A DNA stretch of 49,918 nucleotides from Methylotenera sp. (GTDB taxonomy: Bacteria; Pseudomonadota; Gammaproteobacteria; Burkholderiales; Methylophilaceae). The translations under genes and the position numbers were made by a program. Within the stretch, counting starts at the first letter, position 1. Every line of letters begins with the position of its first letter. Shown here in pieces: positions 1 through 6,928 of the stretch. Below the pieces are notes generated by a model. The model did no database searches, had not been told where the DNA came from, and saw nothing but the letters and a program-made list of their open reading frames with translations. The stretch lies in NCBI RefSeq assembly GCF_030653755.1, contig NZ_JAURYU010000003.1, positions 1-49,918 on the forward strand. Reading direction: 5' to 3'.

Positions 1-1
1 C

Positions 2-55
2 ACTGTTGTTATAAGAGCAAAAAATGGTGGTTTATCTCCTGTTAAGTTTGAGTAA
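2..55 (+). CDS. 3' end of an integron cassette gene (partial)
   Basis: A reading frame is open from the window edge to a TAA at 53-55 and ends with residues NGGLSPVKFE. The stop lies one base before the first attC site (R'' at 56), the same arrangement as in the downstream cassettes, where stops abut or overlap the attC. Only 17 codons are visible, so no function can be proposed and the frame could be chance. Confidence 0.35.
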   Translation, partial: TVVIRAKNGGLSPVKFE

Positions 56-113
56 GCCCAACCCATCATTCAAGCGGGACGCCTAACGGCGCCCCTTAAC
101 TCATACGTTAGAC
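56..113 (+). repeat. attC site 1 (integron recombination site)
   Basis: R'' GCCCAAC (56-62) and R' GTTAGAC (107-113) bracket an imperfect palindrome of 58 bp, the layout of an integron attC. Orientation puts the integrase to the left, outside the window. The internal sequence is the same as attC5 except for two positions. Recombination would occur between G107 and T108. Confidence 0.85.
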
Positions 114-137
114 CGCTTTTGAAAATAAGGAGTTGCA

Positions 138-635
138 ATGAAGAGAGTTCTGTTATTCGTCATTTTATTTGGATTTCTTCCATTTTCTGCAAATGCAGGA
201 GTCAAATGCAGCGATGTTAAATACGGAAATGAAAACTATCATGAGAAAATGGAAGAATTGGCTAAGTTAGCCAGATTGCCTGATAATTACTACAGCAGGT
301 ATCATGAAGATGTTGTAAGCGATTTGTGCAAAGGTAATGCAAAAGGGATTAAAAGTTCAATTGATAGCGGATTTGTAAAGAAATCTGAAGTTGAGGCCAT
401 TAAAGAAGTCCTCGGGATAGACAACCGCTCTGATACCGGAAAAAGCTACGGTTATTCAAGGCAGAAATTCGAAGAAATGGGGTTGTGTAGTGCTTGTGCA
501 GACAATGTAGCGCAACACTATACGAAAAAGCCAAGCTCGAAGTGTGGAAAACTCGCAAAACAAGCATTGGAAGGGAATCCCAACGCTGTTGAAGAGTTGT
601 CATCTTTTCCCAGTTATTGCACATGGAAATATTAA
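138..635 (+). CDS. Secreted hypothetical protein, integron cassette
   Basis: A 165-residue protein with a clear Sec signal peptide (charged MKR, hydrophobic core, cleavage predicted after SANA at about residue 20). The mature part is rich in Lys, Glu and Ser and has several cysteines (C24, two in a CSAC motif near 117-120, C136 and C160), suggesting disulfides in an exported protein. A strong ribosome site (AAGGAG) precedes the ATG by 5 bases. It is the only gene of the cassette bounded by attC1 and attC2. I do not recognise the family. The reverse-strand frame at 400-642 is a shadow of this gene. Confidence 0.8.
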   Translation: MKRVLLFVILFGFLPFSANAGVKCSDVKYGNENYHEKMEELAKLARLPDNYYSRYHEDVVSDLCKGNAKGIKSSIDSGFVKKSEVEAIKEVLGIDNRSDTGKSYGYSRQKFEEMGLCSACADNVAQHYTKKPSSKCGKLAKQALEGNPNAVEELSSFPSYCTWKY

Positions 636-650
636 CCATCAACTACATCA

Positions 651-719
651 GCCTAACATGGCGCTCAAGCCGACCCGCTTCCGCTACGCTCCAGCGGTCG
701 GCTTAGCTCTACGTTAGGC
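651..719 (+). repeat. attC site 2
   Basis: R'' GCCTAAC (651-657) and R' GTTAGGC (713-719), perfect inverted complements, enclose a GC-rich imperfect palindrome (69 bp in all). Unlike attC1/5 and attC3/4 its interior is unique in this window. The attC ends five bases before the next start codon. Confidence 0.9.
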
Positions 720-724
720 ATCAC

Positions 725-1141
725 ATGCACACCCGTTTCGCTGCACTCGCTCTATTGGCCCTTTGGTCCGTCAATGCTCTTGCGATTGACGCCACTGACG
801 TTGCAACCTATCGGGTCATGAGCGTCAAGAACGAGCCAACGCAGAAGGTGTTTCGTCTTGCAGGTGGCGCTGGCGCTTGGCGGATCGAAGACAAGCAGCC
901 AGATGGCACTTGGCTTGACGTCACGTGCGAAGGCGGTTGCCGACTTCAGGAGTCGACAGAAGCCGACTTCAAACGGTTCTTTCCCGCTGACGATCTGTCC
1001 GCTGTAATCATGACGTGTGTTCATAACAGCGCGTTCGCGCTATGCAGGCACGTCCAACGTACCGTCCCAGGAGAACGTGGCTACGTCTTTGTGGCGCTTA
1101 CGGAGCGGCAGCCAATCGCACTTCGTCTGCACCGCGAGTGA
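725..1141 (+). CDS. Secreted hypothetical protein, integron cassette
   Basis: A 138-residue protein starting with a signal peptide (MHTRFAALALLALW..., cleavage probably after NALA near residue 20). The mature part has paired cysteines (CEGGC near 68-72 and later C residues). Start is five bases after attC2 with no obvious Shine-Dalgarno, typical of tightly packed cassettes; the TGA stop overlaps the bases just before attC3. GC content is visibly higher than in the cassette before and after it, consistent with a different donor genome. Family not recognised. Confidence 0.75.
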   Translation: MHTRFAALALLALWSVNALAIDATDVATYRVMSVKNEPTQKVFRLAGGAGAWRIEDKQPDGTWLDVTCEGGCRLQESTEADFKRFFPADDLSAVIMTCVHNSAFALCRHVQRTVPGERGYVFVALTERQPIALRLHRE

Positions 1142-1142
1142 T

Positions 1143-1214
1143 GCCTAACCCTTCCATCGAGAGGGACGTCCAAGGGCTATCGCCCTCGGCCGCCCCTCAT
1201 GTCAAACGTTAGGC
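1143..1214 (+). repeat. attC site 3
   Basis: R'' GCCTAAC (1143-1149) and R' GTTAGGC (1208-1214) around a 72-bp imperfect palindrome. The interior is essentially identical to attC4, so two unrelated cassettes carry the same attC type. Confidence 0.9.
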
Positions 1215-1221
1215 GTCGCAA

Positions 1222-1662
1222 ATGACCCCCGAGCAAATCGAATCAATCTACGACGACGAAGAACCAAACAAGGCTCGCGATCTGTTGCTGCCAGAAGCAA
1301 CTGCCGGCAACCCTGTCGCACAGTTCTATCTAGGCCAACTGTGCGCAGAGGAGAACCCGCGAGACGATGAAGGCGCTGTCGCCTGGTTCAAGAAGTCCGC
1401 CGCAGGCGGCTACGAACCTGGAGTTCACTACCTGGCAAGTCACTTGTACTTCGGCATCGGCATATCGCAAGATATCGAAGAAGCACTGAAACTCTTCCGA
1501 AGGTCAGCAGAAGGTGGGTTCGACGCTTCGCAGTGGAAACTAGGGCAGCATCTTCTTTCGCAGCGGGGTTCGCGCGAAGAGGCTGTGAAGTGGCTGAAAC
1601 TCGCCGCAAATCAGGGGCACCCGGCAGCGAAAGACCTTCTCAATGCCAACACCGACGCCTAA
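1222..1662 (+). CDS. Sel1-like repeat protein, integron cassette
   Basis: A 146-residue protein built of Sel1-like (TPR-type) helical repeats: about residues 28-62 (AQFYLGQLCAEE...AVAWFKKSA), 63-98 (Y-LASHLYFGIG...ALKLFRRSA) and 99-133 (WKLGQHL...AVKWLKLAA). Such repeats form scaffolds for protein-protein contacts; no catalytic domain and no signal peptide are visible, so a cytoplasmic location is likely. The start is eight bases after attC3 and the TAA stop sits inside R'' of attC4. GC-rich like the preceding cassette. Partner and role cannot be read from sequence. Confidence 0.8.
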   Translation: MTPEQIESIYDDEEPNKARDLLLPEATAGNPVAQFYLGQLCAEENPRDDEGAVAWFKKSAAGGYEPGVHYLASHLYFGIGISQDIEEALKLFRRSAEGGFDASQWKLGQHLLSQRGSREEAVKWLKLAANQGHPAAKDLLNANTDA

Positions 1663-1728
1663 CCCTTCCATCGAGAGGGACGTCCAAGGGCTATCGCCCT
1701 CGGCCGCCCCTCATGTCAAACGTTATGC
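1657..1728 (+). repeat. attC site 4
   Basis: R'' GCCTAAC (1657-1663) and R' GTTATGC (1722-1728), with an interior nearly identical to attC3. R' differs from the canonical GTTRRRY at one position. The stop codon of the Sel1 gene overlaps R''. Confidence 0.88.
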
Positions 1729-1743
1729 ATAAAAAAGATTGCC

Positions 1744-2058
1744 ATGGCGAATAACTGGAACATCCCTGCTTGGTTTGAAGCTGAGATTCGTGCTAGAGAC
1801 AAGGACTGTGTCTATTGCGGTACACCATTCACTCTTTCCAAAATCTCGAAAAAGTCAGCAGCAAGTTGGGAACATATAATCAATGATGAAAAAATAATCA
1901 CAAGAGAAAACATTGCCCTCTGCTGCTGTGGGTGTAACGCCAGTAAAGGACAGAAACAGCTTTCTGTATGGTTGCAGTCAAAATATTGCAAAGAGCGTGA
2001 AATTACAGAAAAATCAGTAGCCCCTATAATCAAACAGGCAATTGCTAATGGGCTATAA
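1744..2058 (+). CDS. Small HNH endonuclease-like protein, integron cassette
   Basis: A 104-residue protein with an HNH (beta-beta-alpha-metal) nuclease fold signature: zinc pair CVYC (22-25), the catalytic-type WEHI (42-45) where His replaces the usual DH/NH, an Asn in ENIALC (56), and a second cysteine pair in CCGCNASKG (61-69). HNH proteins of this size are nicking or double-strand endonucleases or nuclease subunits; target unknown. It is the last cassette clearly bounded by two attC sites. Start is preceded by a poor ribosome site. An alternative is a nuclease partner of a toxin or restriction module, but no partner gene lies in the cassette. Confidence 0.8.
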   Translation: MANNWNIPAWFEAEIRARDKDCVYCGTPFTLSKISKKSAASWEHIINDEKIITRENIALCCCGCNASKGQKQLSVWLQSKYCKEREITEKSVAPIIKQAIANGL

Positions 2059-2063
2059 ACTAC

Positions 2064-2121
2064 GCATAACCCATCATTCAAGCGGGACGCCTAACGGCGC
2101 CCCTTAATTCAAACGTCAGGC
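2064..2121 (+). repeat. attC site 5, degenerate and last of the array
   Basis: R'' GCATAAC (2064-2070) and R' GTCAGGC (2115-2121) around an interior nearly identical to attC1. The R' core reads GTC instead of the invariant GTT, which should impair recombination. No further attC was found downstream, so this is the distal end of the array. Confidence 0.8.
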
Positions 2122-2153
2122 CCACGGTTGGTACTCATCTGAGAGGTAAAATC

Positions 2154-2852
2154 ATGATCATTCAACAATCCAAAGCAACGTTCGCAACATCGGTAACGGA
2201 CAATCTTTTCTTCAAACGGCAAACGGTCGCCCCTTTAGTGGAAAAAGCTGCCGACACAACGACTATTTCACAAGTGGCTCAGGAGCGCCTCGCTGTTGAA
2301 AACGCGAGTGACCTCAATTCACATACCACCGTTCTGTATCGAATAGAGGGGCCAGTCTATAGCATTGAAGACATGGTGAAGAGCAAAGGTAGGCCGCTCA
2401 TTGCCGTAAAAATGACGGAAGCCCAGATCAATGAGGTCAAGCTCAGGGAACAACAAGAGAAGGCACGCGAGAATGTCAATTTCAATTACGCCAAAGCTCA
2501 TCAGTATCAGCCCATTGGCCAAGTGATCGTCAATGGAAAACTCGTTGCAACAGTTTCTGATGCTGGTTCCTTCGAGTCGCCTCAGGTTATACCCAACCTG
2601 AGTGATCAGCCCTTAAGCCCAGCGGACAGACTTGTCGAAATTGCTCGCGCTGTAAAAGGCGAAATCATCTATTCCAATTTTTTACCTACCATGGGTGGCT
2701 GGATGGGGTCATCAGCCCCGGAATCGGCGCTCCCTCCTATCACAGCAAGGAGCATGAGCGAAATACTTGAACAGGAAATCGCTCCGGCCATGGAAAAAAA
2801 GATTGCTGAATGGGAGGCTCAGACTGGGAAAACCTATCCTCGTCGCGCGTAG
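2154..2852 (+). CDS. Hypothetical protein, at the array boundary
   Basis: A 232-residue protein without signal peptide or membrane segment. It has a Gln/Glu/Lys-rich helical stretch (about 90-110), a central segment with GQVIVNGKLVATVSDAG (about 123-140) and a Lys/Glu-rich C-terminal helix. GAGAGG lies 7 bases before the ATG. The family is not recognised; the N-terminal style (low-complexity start, then VNGK) resembles uncharacterised phage or toxin-associated proteins, but this is only an impression. It follows attC5 but has no attC after it, so it is either the chromosomal flank or a terminal cassette that lost its attC, perhaps when the MITE-like repeat inserted right after its stop. Confidence 0.7.
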   Translation: MIIQQSKATFATSVTDNLFFKRQTVAPLVEKAADTTTISQVAQERLAVENASDLNSHTTVLYRIEGPVYSIEDMVKSKGRPLIAVKMTEAQINEVKLREQQEKARENVNFNYAKAHQYQPIGQVIVNGKLVATVSDAGSFESPQVIPNLSDQPLSPADRLVEIARAVKGEIIYSNFLPTMGGWMGSSAPESALPPITARSMSEILEQEIAPAMEKKIAEWEAQTGKTYPRRA

Positions 2853-2857
2853 CCATG

Positions 2858-2994
2858 TAGGGTGGGGCACTTGACCCACGCGTTACAACTCCTACGTATC
2901 ACTGCCGCGTGGGGTTAAGCCAGTATTTGGCTTCCCCACAGAATATAGTCGTTTATAAACAAGCTTCTTATGCTGAGTGAAAACCCTACCCTAC
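2858..2994. repeat. MITE-like repeat, copy 1
   Basis: A 137-bp non-coding element beginning GTAGGGTGGG and ending CCCTACCCTAC, i.e. with terminal inverted repeats. It contains an internal hairpin at 2909-2939 (GTGGGG-AAGCCA stem, GTAT loop). Copy 2 at 3621-3761 is highly similar throughout the right-hand two thirds. It begins five bases after a stop codon. No clear target duplication. Confidence 0.8.
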
Positions 2995-3109
2995 GCAAGT
3001 TACGCATACTAACGAAAATGTTCATCGATGTTACAATTTTAATAACATAGGTTTCAATGATGCTATCAGCCAATCATCTCAAACAATAATTTACAATTAG
3101 GGAGTTACC

Positions 3110-3616
3110 ATGTCTTTTCTAAGCAAACTCAAAGGCGACAACGCACCGCTACCTCCTCAGCCATCAACAAAAGCGGTTGCGCTTGCGTGGTTGGGCGGTT
3201 TTCTAGCCATTGCCGCAGTTGCCTCACTGAATGATTTTCTTTCAGTTGCGTTGGTGCTTGGGTCGTTTGGCGCATCATGTGTATTAGTTTTTGGCTATCC
3301 TGACGTGCCGTTTTCTCAACCAAGAAATGTAGTTGCTGGCCATTTCATCAGCTCTCTCGTTGGCCTTGTATTTCTTTTTGCCTTCGGCCCGCATTGGTGG
3401 TCTGTCGCGCTCGCTGTGGGTACAGCAATCGCGCTGATGATGCTCACTCGCACAGTGCATCCGCCTGCTGGGTCAAACCCAGTGATCGTCTTTTTAATGC
3501 AGCCAACTTGGGGCTTTTTACTGTTCCCAACATTGGTAGGTGCCTTGGTGTTGGTAGCTGTTGCTCTGGTTTATAACAATGTAACCCGTGATGCAAAGTA
3601 CCCAAAATACTGGTAG
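3110..3616 (+). CDS. HPP-family integral membrane protein
   Basis: A 168-residue protein with four to five hydrophobic segments (about 23-38, 43-62, 78-92, 96-112, 130-152) and the diagnostic RTVHPPAGSNP motif near 114-124 that names the HPP family. Members are inner-membrane proteins; a cyanobacterial relative has been linked to nitrite uptake, but most have no assigned substrate. The length fits the single-domain form without CBS domains. AGGGAG lies seven bases before the ATG. The gene is flanked on both sides by copies of the same MITE-like repeat, so it sits in a mobile-looking environment. Confidence 0.88.
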   Translation: MSFLSKLKGDNAPLPPQPSTKAVALAWLGGFLAIAAVASLNDFLSVALVLGSFGASCVLVFGYPDVPFSQPRNVVAGHFISSLVGLVFLFAFGPHWWSVALAVGTAIALMMLTRTVHPPAGSNPVIVFLMQPTWGFLLFPTLVGALVLVAVALVYNNVTRDAKYPKYW

Positions 3617-3620
3617 CCAA

Positions 3621-3761
3621 GTAGCGTGGGCATTTGTGACCCATGCATTGCAATATCTTTATCTGTCACTACCGCGTGGGGTTAAGCCAGTATTTGGCTT
3701 CCTCACAGAATACAGTCGCTTATAAACAAGCTTCTTATGCTGAGTAGAAACCCTACCCTAC
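3621..3761. repeat. MITE-like repeat, copy 2
   Basis: A 141-bp second copy of the element at 2858-2994, again starting five bases after a stop codon and ending CCCTACCCTAC. The left end diverges (GTAGCGTGGG) while the hairpin and right half are nearly unchanged. Position directly after genes and the hairpins suggest it may double as a transcription terminator. Confidence 0.8.
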
Positions 3762-3779
3762 TCAATTTAACACCTTAAA

Positions 3780-4202
3780 ATGCACACTTATCGCACACCT
3801 ATTTTTAAGCTTATTGATTATGCTTGGACTTTACCAAACACAGCACTTGGCATATTACTTGGGCTTGTAATGCTCGTCCTAGGCGGCAAAGTGCATATCG
3901 TGGCTGGCGTCGCTGAGTTTCATGGCGGGCATGTGGGAAACTTCTTTGCATCACGCCCTCCCCCATTTTGCTTTGGTGCTGTCACACTTGGTCATGTGAT
4001 TTTAGGTACATGCCACAAGGAACTCTGTGCATTACGAGCACACGAACATGTGCATGTTAAGCAATATGAGCAATGGGGCGTATTCTTTTTGCCTGCTTAC
4101 GCGTTGTCTAGTCTGTGGGAAATACTTCATGGTCGTAACGGATACAGCAATAACTTCTTTGAAAGGCAGGCGTATAGAGAGGATGATAAGCAAAAGTTAT
4201 AG
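3780..4202 (+). CDS. Membrane-associated HEXXH (gluzincin-like) protein
   Basis: A 140-residue protein with one strong hydrophobic segment (about 21-36) and a zincin motif HEHVH at residues 88-92, followed by YEQWG and, about 35 residues on, FERQAY (E128), which would supply the third zinc ligand. This HEXXH...E pattern is that of minimal gluzincin peptidases. An HEXVHVxQYExWG...NxFERxAY pattern recurs, from memory, in uncharacterised bacterial proteins. Proteolytic activity is inferred, not shown. No good ribosome site precedes the ATG; the gene starts 18 bases after the second MITE-like repeat. Confidence 0.75.
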   Translation: MHTYRTPIFKLIDYAWTLPNTALGILLGLVMLVLGGKVHIVAGVAEFHGGHVGNFFASRPPPFCFGAVTLGHVILGTCHKELCALRAHEHVHVKQYEQWGVFFLPAYALSSLWEILHGRNGYSNNFFERQAYREDDKQKL

Positions 4203-4317
4203 TCTAGTAGATCAACTAAAAAACTAACGGCGCTAGTAGCTGCTTAGTTAAAGCTTAACAAGCGTAACTCTAGCATTAAATTTTTCTATACAGTTTAGCT
4301 GTGAAATGGCAGAAACG

Positions 4318-4521
4318 ATGATAAAGAGCATAACATTTGTAACGATTGGGTTATTGGTTTCGTTTTCAGTGACTGCAGCGCCCGCTCCTTGGTACTTATG
4401 GAAAAGTAAACTGAATAACAATGTGTGGTGCACACAAACCCTACCTGGTGAAGGTTGGATAAAGTTAGATGGCCCGTATAAAGACGCGCATTGCAAAACA
4501 CTTGGACGCCCGGGTAAGTGA
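4318..4521 (+). CDS. Small secreted protein
   Basis: A 67-residue protein from the ATG at 4318; an ATG four codons earlier (4306) is less likely because the signal peptide is better from the later one (MIKSITFVTIG..., cleavage after VTA near residue 20). The mature part is about 47 residues, rich in Trp and Lys, with two cysteines (in VWCTQT and AHCKT) that may pair. Family not recognised. It stands alone between the HEXXH gene and the convergent YbaK-type gene. Confidence 0.6.
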   Translation: MIKSITFVTIGLLVSFSVTAAPAPWYLWKSKLNNNVWCTQTLPGEGWIKLDGPYKDAHCKTLGRPGK

Positions 4522-4588
4522 CGGCTATAGTTAATTAGAAATTAGAGTTTGTTATTAACACGTTAAGCGACTTCATTAACTAACTAGC

Positions 4589-5080
4589 TTAAACCTTTAC
4601 AAACTCGCCTTCATCTGCACTTTCCAATAAAGCTAGCAAGTCTTGCCCTTTGAGCGCTATTGCATACCCTAATACACCACTGCCTATGACCACTGCTTGA
4701 TAATTTCGTACGCTTTTATCAACCAACACACGTAATGTTTCAGGTAATGCAATAGGCGGTACTGCACCCACCACATAACCTGTGGCTTCTGGCACTTCGT
4801 CATACTCTGCCATGCGCAACTTACGTTCGTCCAGATGTTTGCGCAGCATGCCCCAATCGGCACGGCCGCCACCTGCCACTGCCAATAAGGTGTATTTGCC
4901 AGAGTCTGCTTTGAAAACCACACTACGCACTACAGAAGTTGGGTCTAGGCCTTTAGCAGAGAGTAGCGTTTCTAAATCACGGATAGGTTTACTGTCCTCA
5001 CTCAGTGGGATTTCAATCACTTCAAACGCAATGTTTTTAGATTGCAGTAAATCTGTAACAGGGGAATTAATATCAGCCAT
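4589..5080 (-). CDS. YbaK/EbsC-type aminoacyl-tRNA deacylase
   Basis: A 163-residue single-domain protein of the YbaK/ProX editing family, which hydrolyse mischarged aminoacyl-tRNA in trans. Family features seen: the early VVRSVVFKADSG strand containing the conserved lysine (near 57), GGGRADWGMLRK (near 71-82) and the glycine-rich VGAVPPIALPETLRVLVD (about 107-124). Length fits stand-alone members. GGAG precedes the ATG. Which tRNA is edited (Cys-tRNAPro is common) cannot be told here. Confidence 0.88.
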   Translation of the reverse strand: MADINSPVTDLLQSKNIAFEVIEIPLSEDSKPIRDLETLLSAKGLDPTSVVRSVVFKADSGKYTLLAVAGGGRADWGMLRKHLDERKLRMAEYDEVPEATGYVVGAVPPIALPETLRVLVDKSVRNYQAVVIGSGVLGYAIALKGQDLLALLESADEGEFVKV

Positions 5081-5104
5081 ATTAGCTCCTTAATTTGGCG
5101 ATTG

Positions 5105-5215
5105 GTAGGAGCGGTCATCGACCGCGAAAGCAATGGTGAAATTTCATCTGACAATTTAATCATCCAACAATGCATCAGTTTGGCAGGTTTGTTCGCGGCT
5201 ACTAGCCGCTCCTAC
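5105..5215. repeat. Inverted pair of REP-type hairpins (BIME-like)
   Basis: Two 24-bp units face each other: 5105-5128 (GTAGGAGCGG then CCGCGAA) and 5192-5215 (TTCGCGG then CCGCTCCTAC). Each forms its own hairpin (GCGGTC/GACCGC and GCGGCT/AGCCGC). This is the architecture of REP doublets mobilised by RAYT transposases; no RAYT gene is in the window. It lies between two minus-strand genes. Confidence 0.75.
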
Positions 5216-5329
5216 ATACGAGTTTGCAAGTGCTTTGACATGTGAATAGTGCAGTTTACTGCACATATTCCATGGGCAAGCCAAATGCTGGCTCAGCACT
5301 TAGCAAATCGGAGCGCCTGTGGTATAAAA

Positions 5330-5680
5330 TTAATAACTCGTATATTTAGCGTTGCTACCCTTACATTTTTCTACTGGGTATTTTTGCGCATTTAAATCTA
5401 TTTTTTTATTTGCGGCTTCAATTAAATCAATACCGCAAACTTCTGCAATCCGTAGCAGATAGACTAAAGTGTCAGATAACTCTTGCCCTACCTGCTCTTT
5501 CGTTTGCGCATCTAACTGGCGACTTTCCTGCTCTGTCATCCATTGAAAATGCTCTACTACTTCGCCCGCTTCTACAATCATGGCCATGGCAAGGTTCTTG
5601 GGAGAGTGAAACTGTGCCCAATCACGTTCAGTCACAAAGTTGTTTACTCTGGCCCTTAGTGCATCCAATGAGTCTGCCAT
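5330..5680 (-). CDS. MazG-like nucleotide pyrophosphohydrolase
   Basis: A 116-residue all-alpha NTP-PPase (MazG-like/RS21-C6 type) that hydrolyses non-canonical or excess (d)NTPs to monophosphate and pyrophosphate. Metal-binding motifs are visible: EAGEVVEHFQW (about 37-47) and ELSDTLVYLLRIA (about 68-80), giving the EXXE...EXXD set. The nucleotide-contacting aromatic FHSPKNLAM precedes them. It is the last gene of a minus-strand run; nine bases separate it from the RNA methyltransferase upstream. Confidence 0.88.
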   Translation of the reverse strand: MADSLDALRARVNNFVTERDWAQFHSPKNLAMAMIVEAGEVVEHFQWMTEQESRQLDAQTKEQVGQELSDTLVYLLRIAEVCGIDLIEAANKKIDLNAQKYPVEKCKGSNAKYTSY

Positions 5681-5689
5681 GTGATTTCC

Positions 5690-6925
5690 TTACGCGTCTG
5701 GTTTGTCTTTACGGTTTGAACCTGCCACCATTTTAATTTCAAATAAACGGCACTCTAGTGGACCATTAAATAATGGTGTTTTTTTGCTCGGTGCAAGGCG
5801 CATAAGCTTAGGCATGCGTAAATCGTTAGTGAGGAAATAGGCATTCCACCCTGCAAATTTACGTTTAAGCGTTTCACCCATTTTTGGGTATAGCAATGTA
5901 AGCTCTTCATCTTCACCAATACGCACACCATATGGCGGGTTAGCTACTAACACGCCGTTATCGGCTGGTGGTACAACGTCTAACATGTCAACATGTGACA
6001 CTTGCACTGCCTCTAACAAGCCAGCTGATTCTAGGTTTTGCTTAGTGACACGCACTGCGCGTAAATCCATATCCGAGCCGTAGATTTTTTGGAAGCTGAC
6101 TTTCTTCACTTTGCTCAATGCTTGGTTTTTGATTTTCTTCCAAGTATCAGATTCAAACGTTTTTAGCTTCTCAAAGCCAAACTCACGTTTAATGCCAGGT
6201 GCCATGTCTAGAGCGACCATGGCGGCTTCTAACAGAAAGGTACCGCTACCGCACATTGGGTCTAGTAGTGGTTGGCCTGCTTGCCAACCTGTCAGCTTTA
6301 AAATGCCTGCTGCTAAGTTTTCACGCAATGGTGCTTCAATACTTGCACCGCGATTACCACGTTGATAAAGTGCCGCGCCAGAGGTATCAACATAATATTG
6401 ATACTCATCTGTCGTTAAATAGGCATGGATACGCACAACTGGTGTTTTGGTGTCGATATATGGGCGACTACCTACCGCCAATCGGAACTTATCACATACG
6501 GCATCTTTAATTTTTAGCGTGGCAAACTCTAGGCTTTTTAACGGGCACTTAACGCCCGTTACTTTCACCATAAAATCATGCCTAACATCAAACCATTGTG
6601 GCCAGTTCATTTTATAGGCAGCATCAAACAAATCCTCTTCGTTCAAATACTTACCACGGCCCACCTGCCACAAAATGCGTGTTGCGATACGCGAGTATAA
6701 ATTAGCGGCATAACACACTGACCAATCCCCATCAAAGCTCACTCCGCCATCGGTCACATTCACTACTTTTGCGCTGACTTGTTTAAGCTCATCTGCAAGC
6801 AGTTGCTCTAAACCTCGTGGGCATGTGGCAAAGTATCGATTTGGCGCTTGTTTGCTTGTTTGGCTTTTGCCAGACAGGGCTTTGGGTGCGGACTGTTCAC
6901 GCGCATTTTGTTGATTAACTGTCAT
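5690..6925 (-). CDS. THUMP-domain rRNA (guanine-N2) methyltransferase, RlmL N-terminal type
   Basis: A 411-residue SAM-dependent RNA methyltransferase. An N-terminal THUMP domain (about 33-190, starting ATCPRGLEQLLADEL) is followed by a Rossmann domain with motif I LDPMCGSGTFLLEAA (about 220-235) and catalytic NPPYG (about 329-333). This matches the RlmL N-terminal half, which methylates G2445 of 23S rRNA; the RlmK half found fused in gammaproteobacteria is absent, as expected in betaproteobacteria. Three bases separate it from the upstream gene, so the two are probably co-transcribed. The exact target base is inferred from the family. Confidence 0.88.
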   Translation of the reverse strand: MTVNQQNAREQSAPKALSGKSQTSKQAPNRYFATCPRGLEQLLADELKQVSAKVVNVTDGGVSFDGDWSVCYAANLYSRIATRILWQVGRGKYLNEEDLFDAAYKMNWPQWFDVRHDFMVKVTGVKCPLKSLEFATLKIKDAVCDKFRLAVGSRPYIDTKTPVVRIHAYLTTDEYQYYVDTSGAALYQRGNRGASIEAPLRENLAAGILKLTGWQAGQPLLDPMCGSGTFLLEAAMVALDMAPGIKREFGFEKLKTFESDTWKKIKNQALSKVKKVSFQKIYGSDMDLRAVRVTKQNLESAGLLEAVQVSHVDMLDVVPPADNGVLVANPPYGVRIGEDEELTLLYPKMGETLKRKFAGWNAYFLTNDLRMPKLMRLAPSKKTPLFNGPLECRLFEIKMVAGSNRKDKPDA

Positions 6926-6928
6926 AAA

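Noticed and set aside
56-2121. Regularly spaced palindromic repeats that could be read as a CRISPR array
   Set aside because: Spacing is 390-600 bases with a gene in each interval and the repeats carry R''/R' integron signatures; no cas gene is present.
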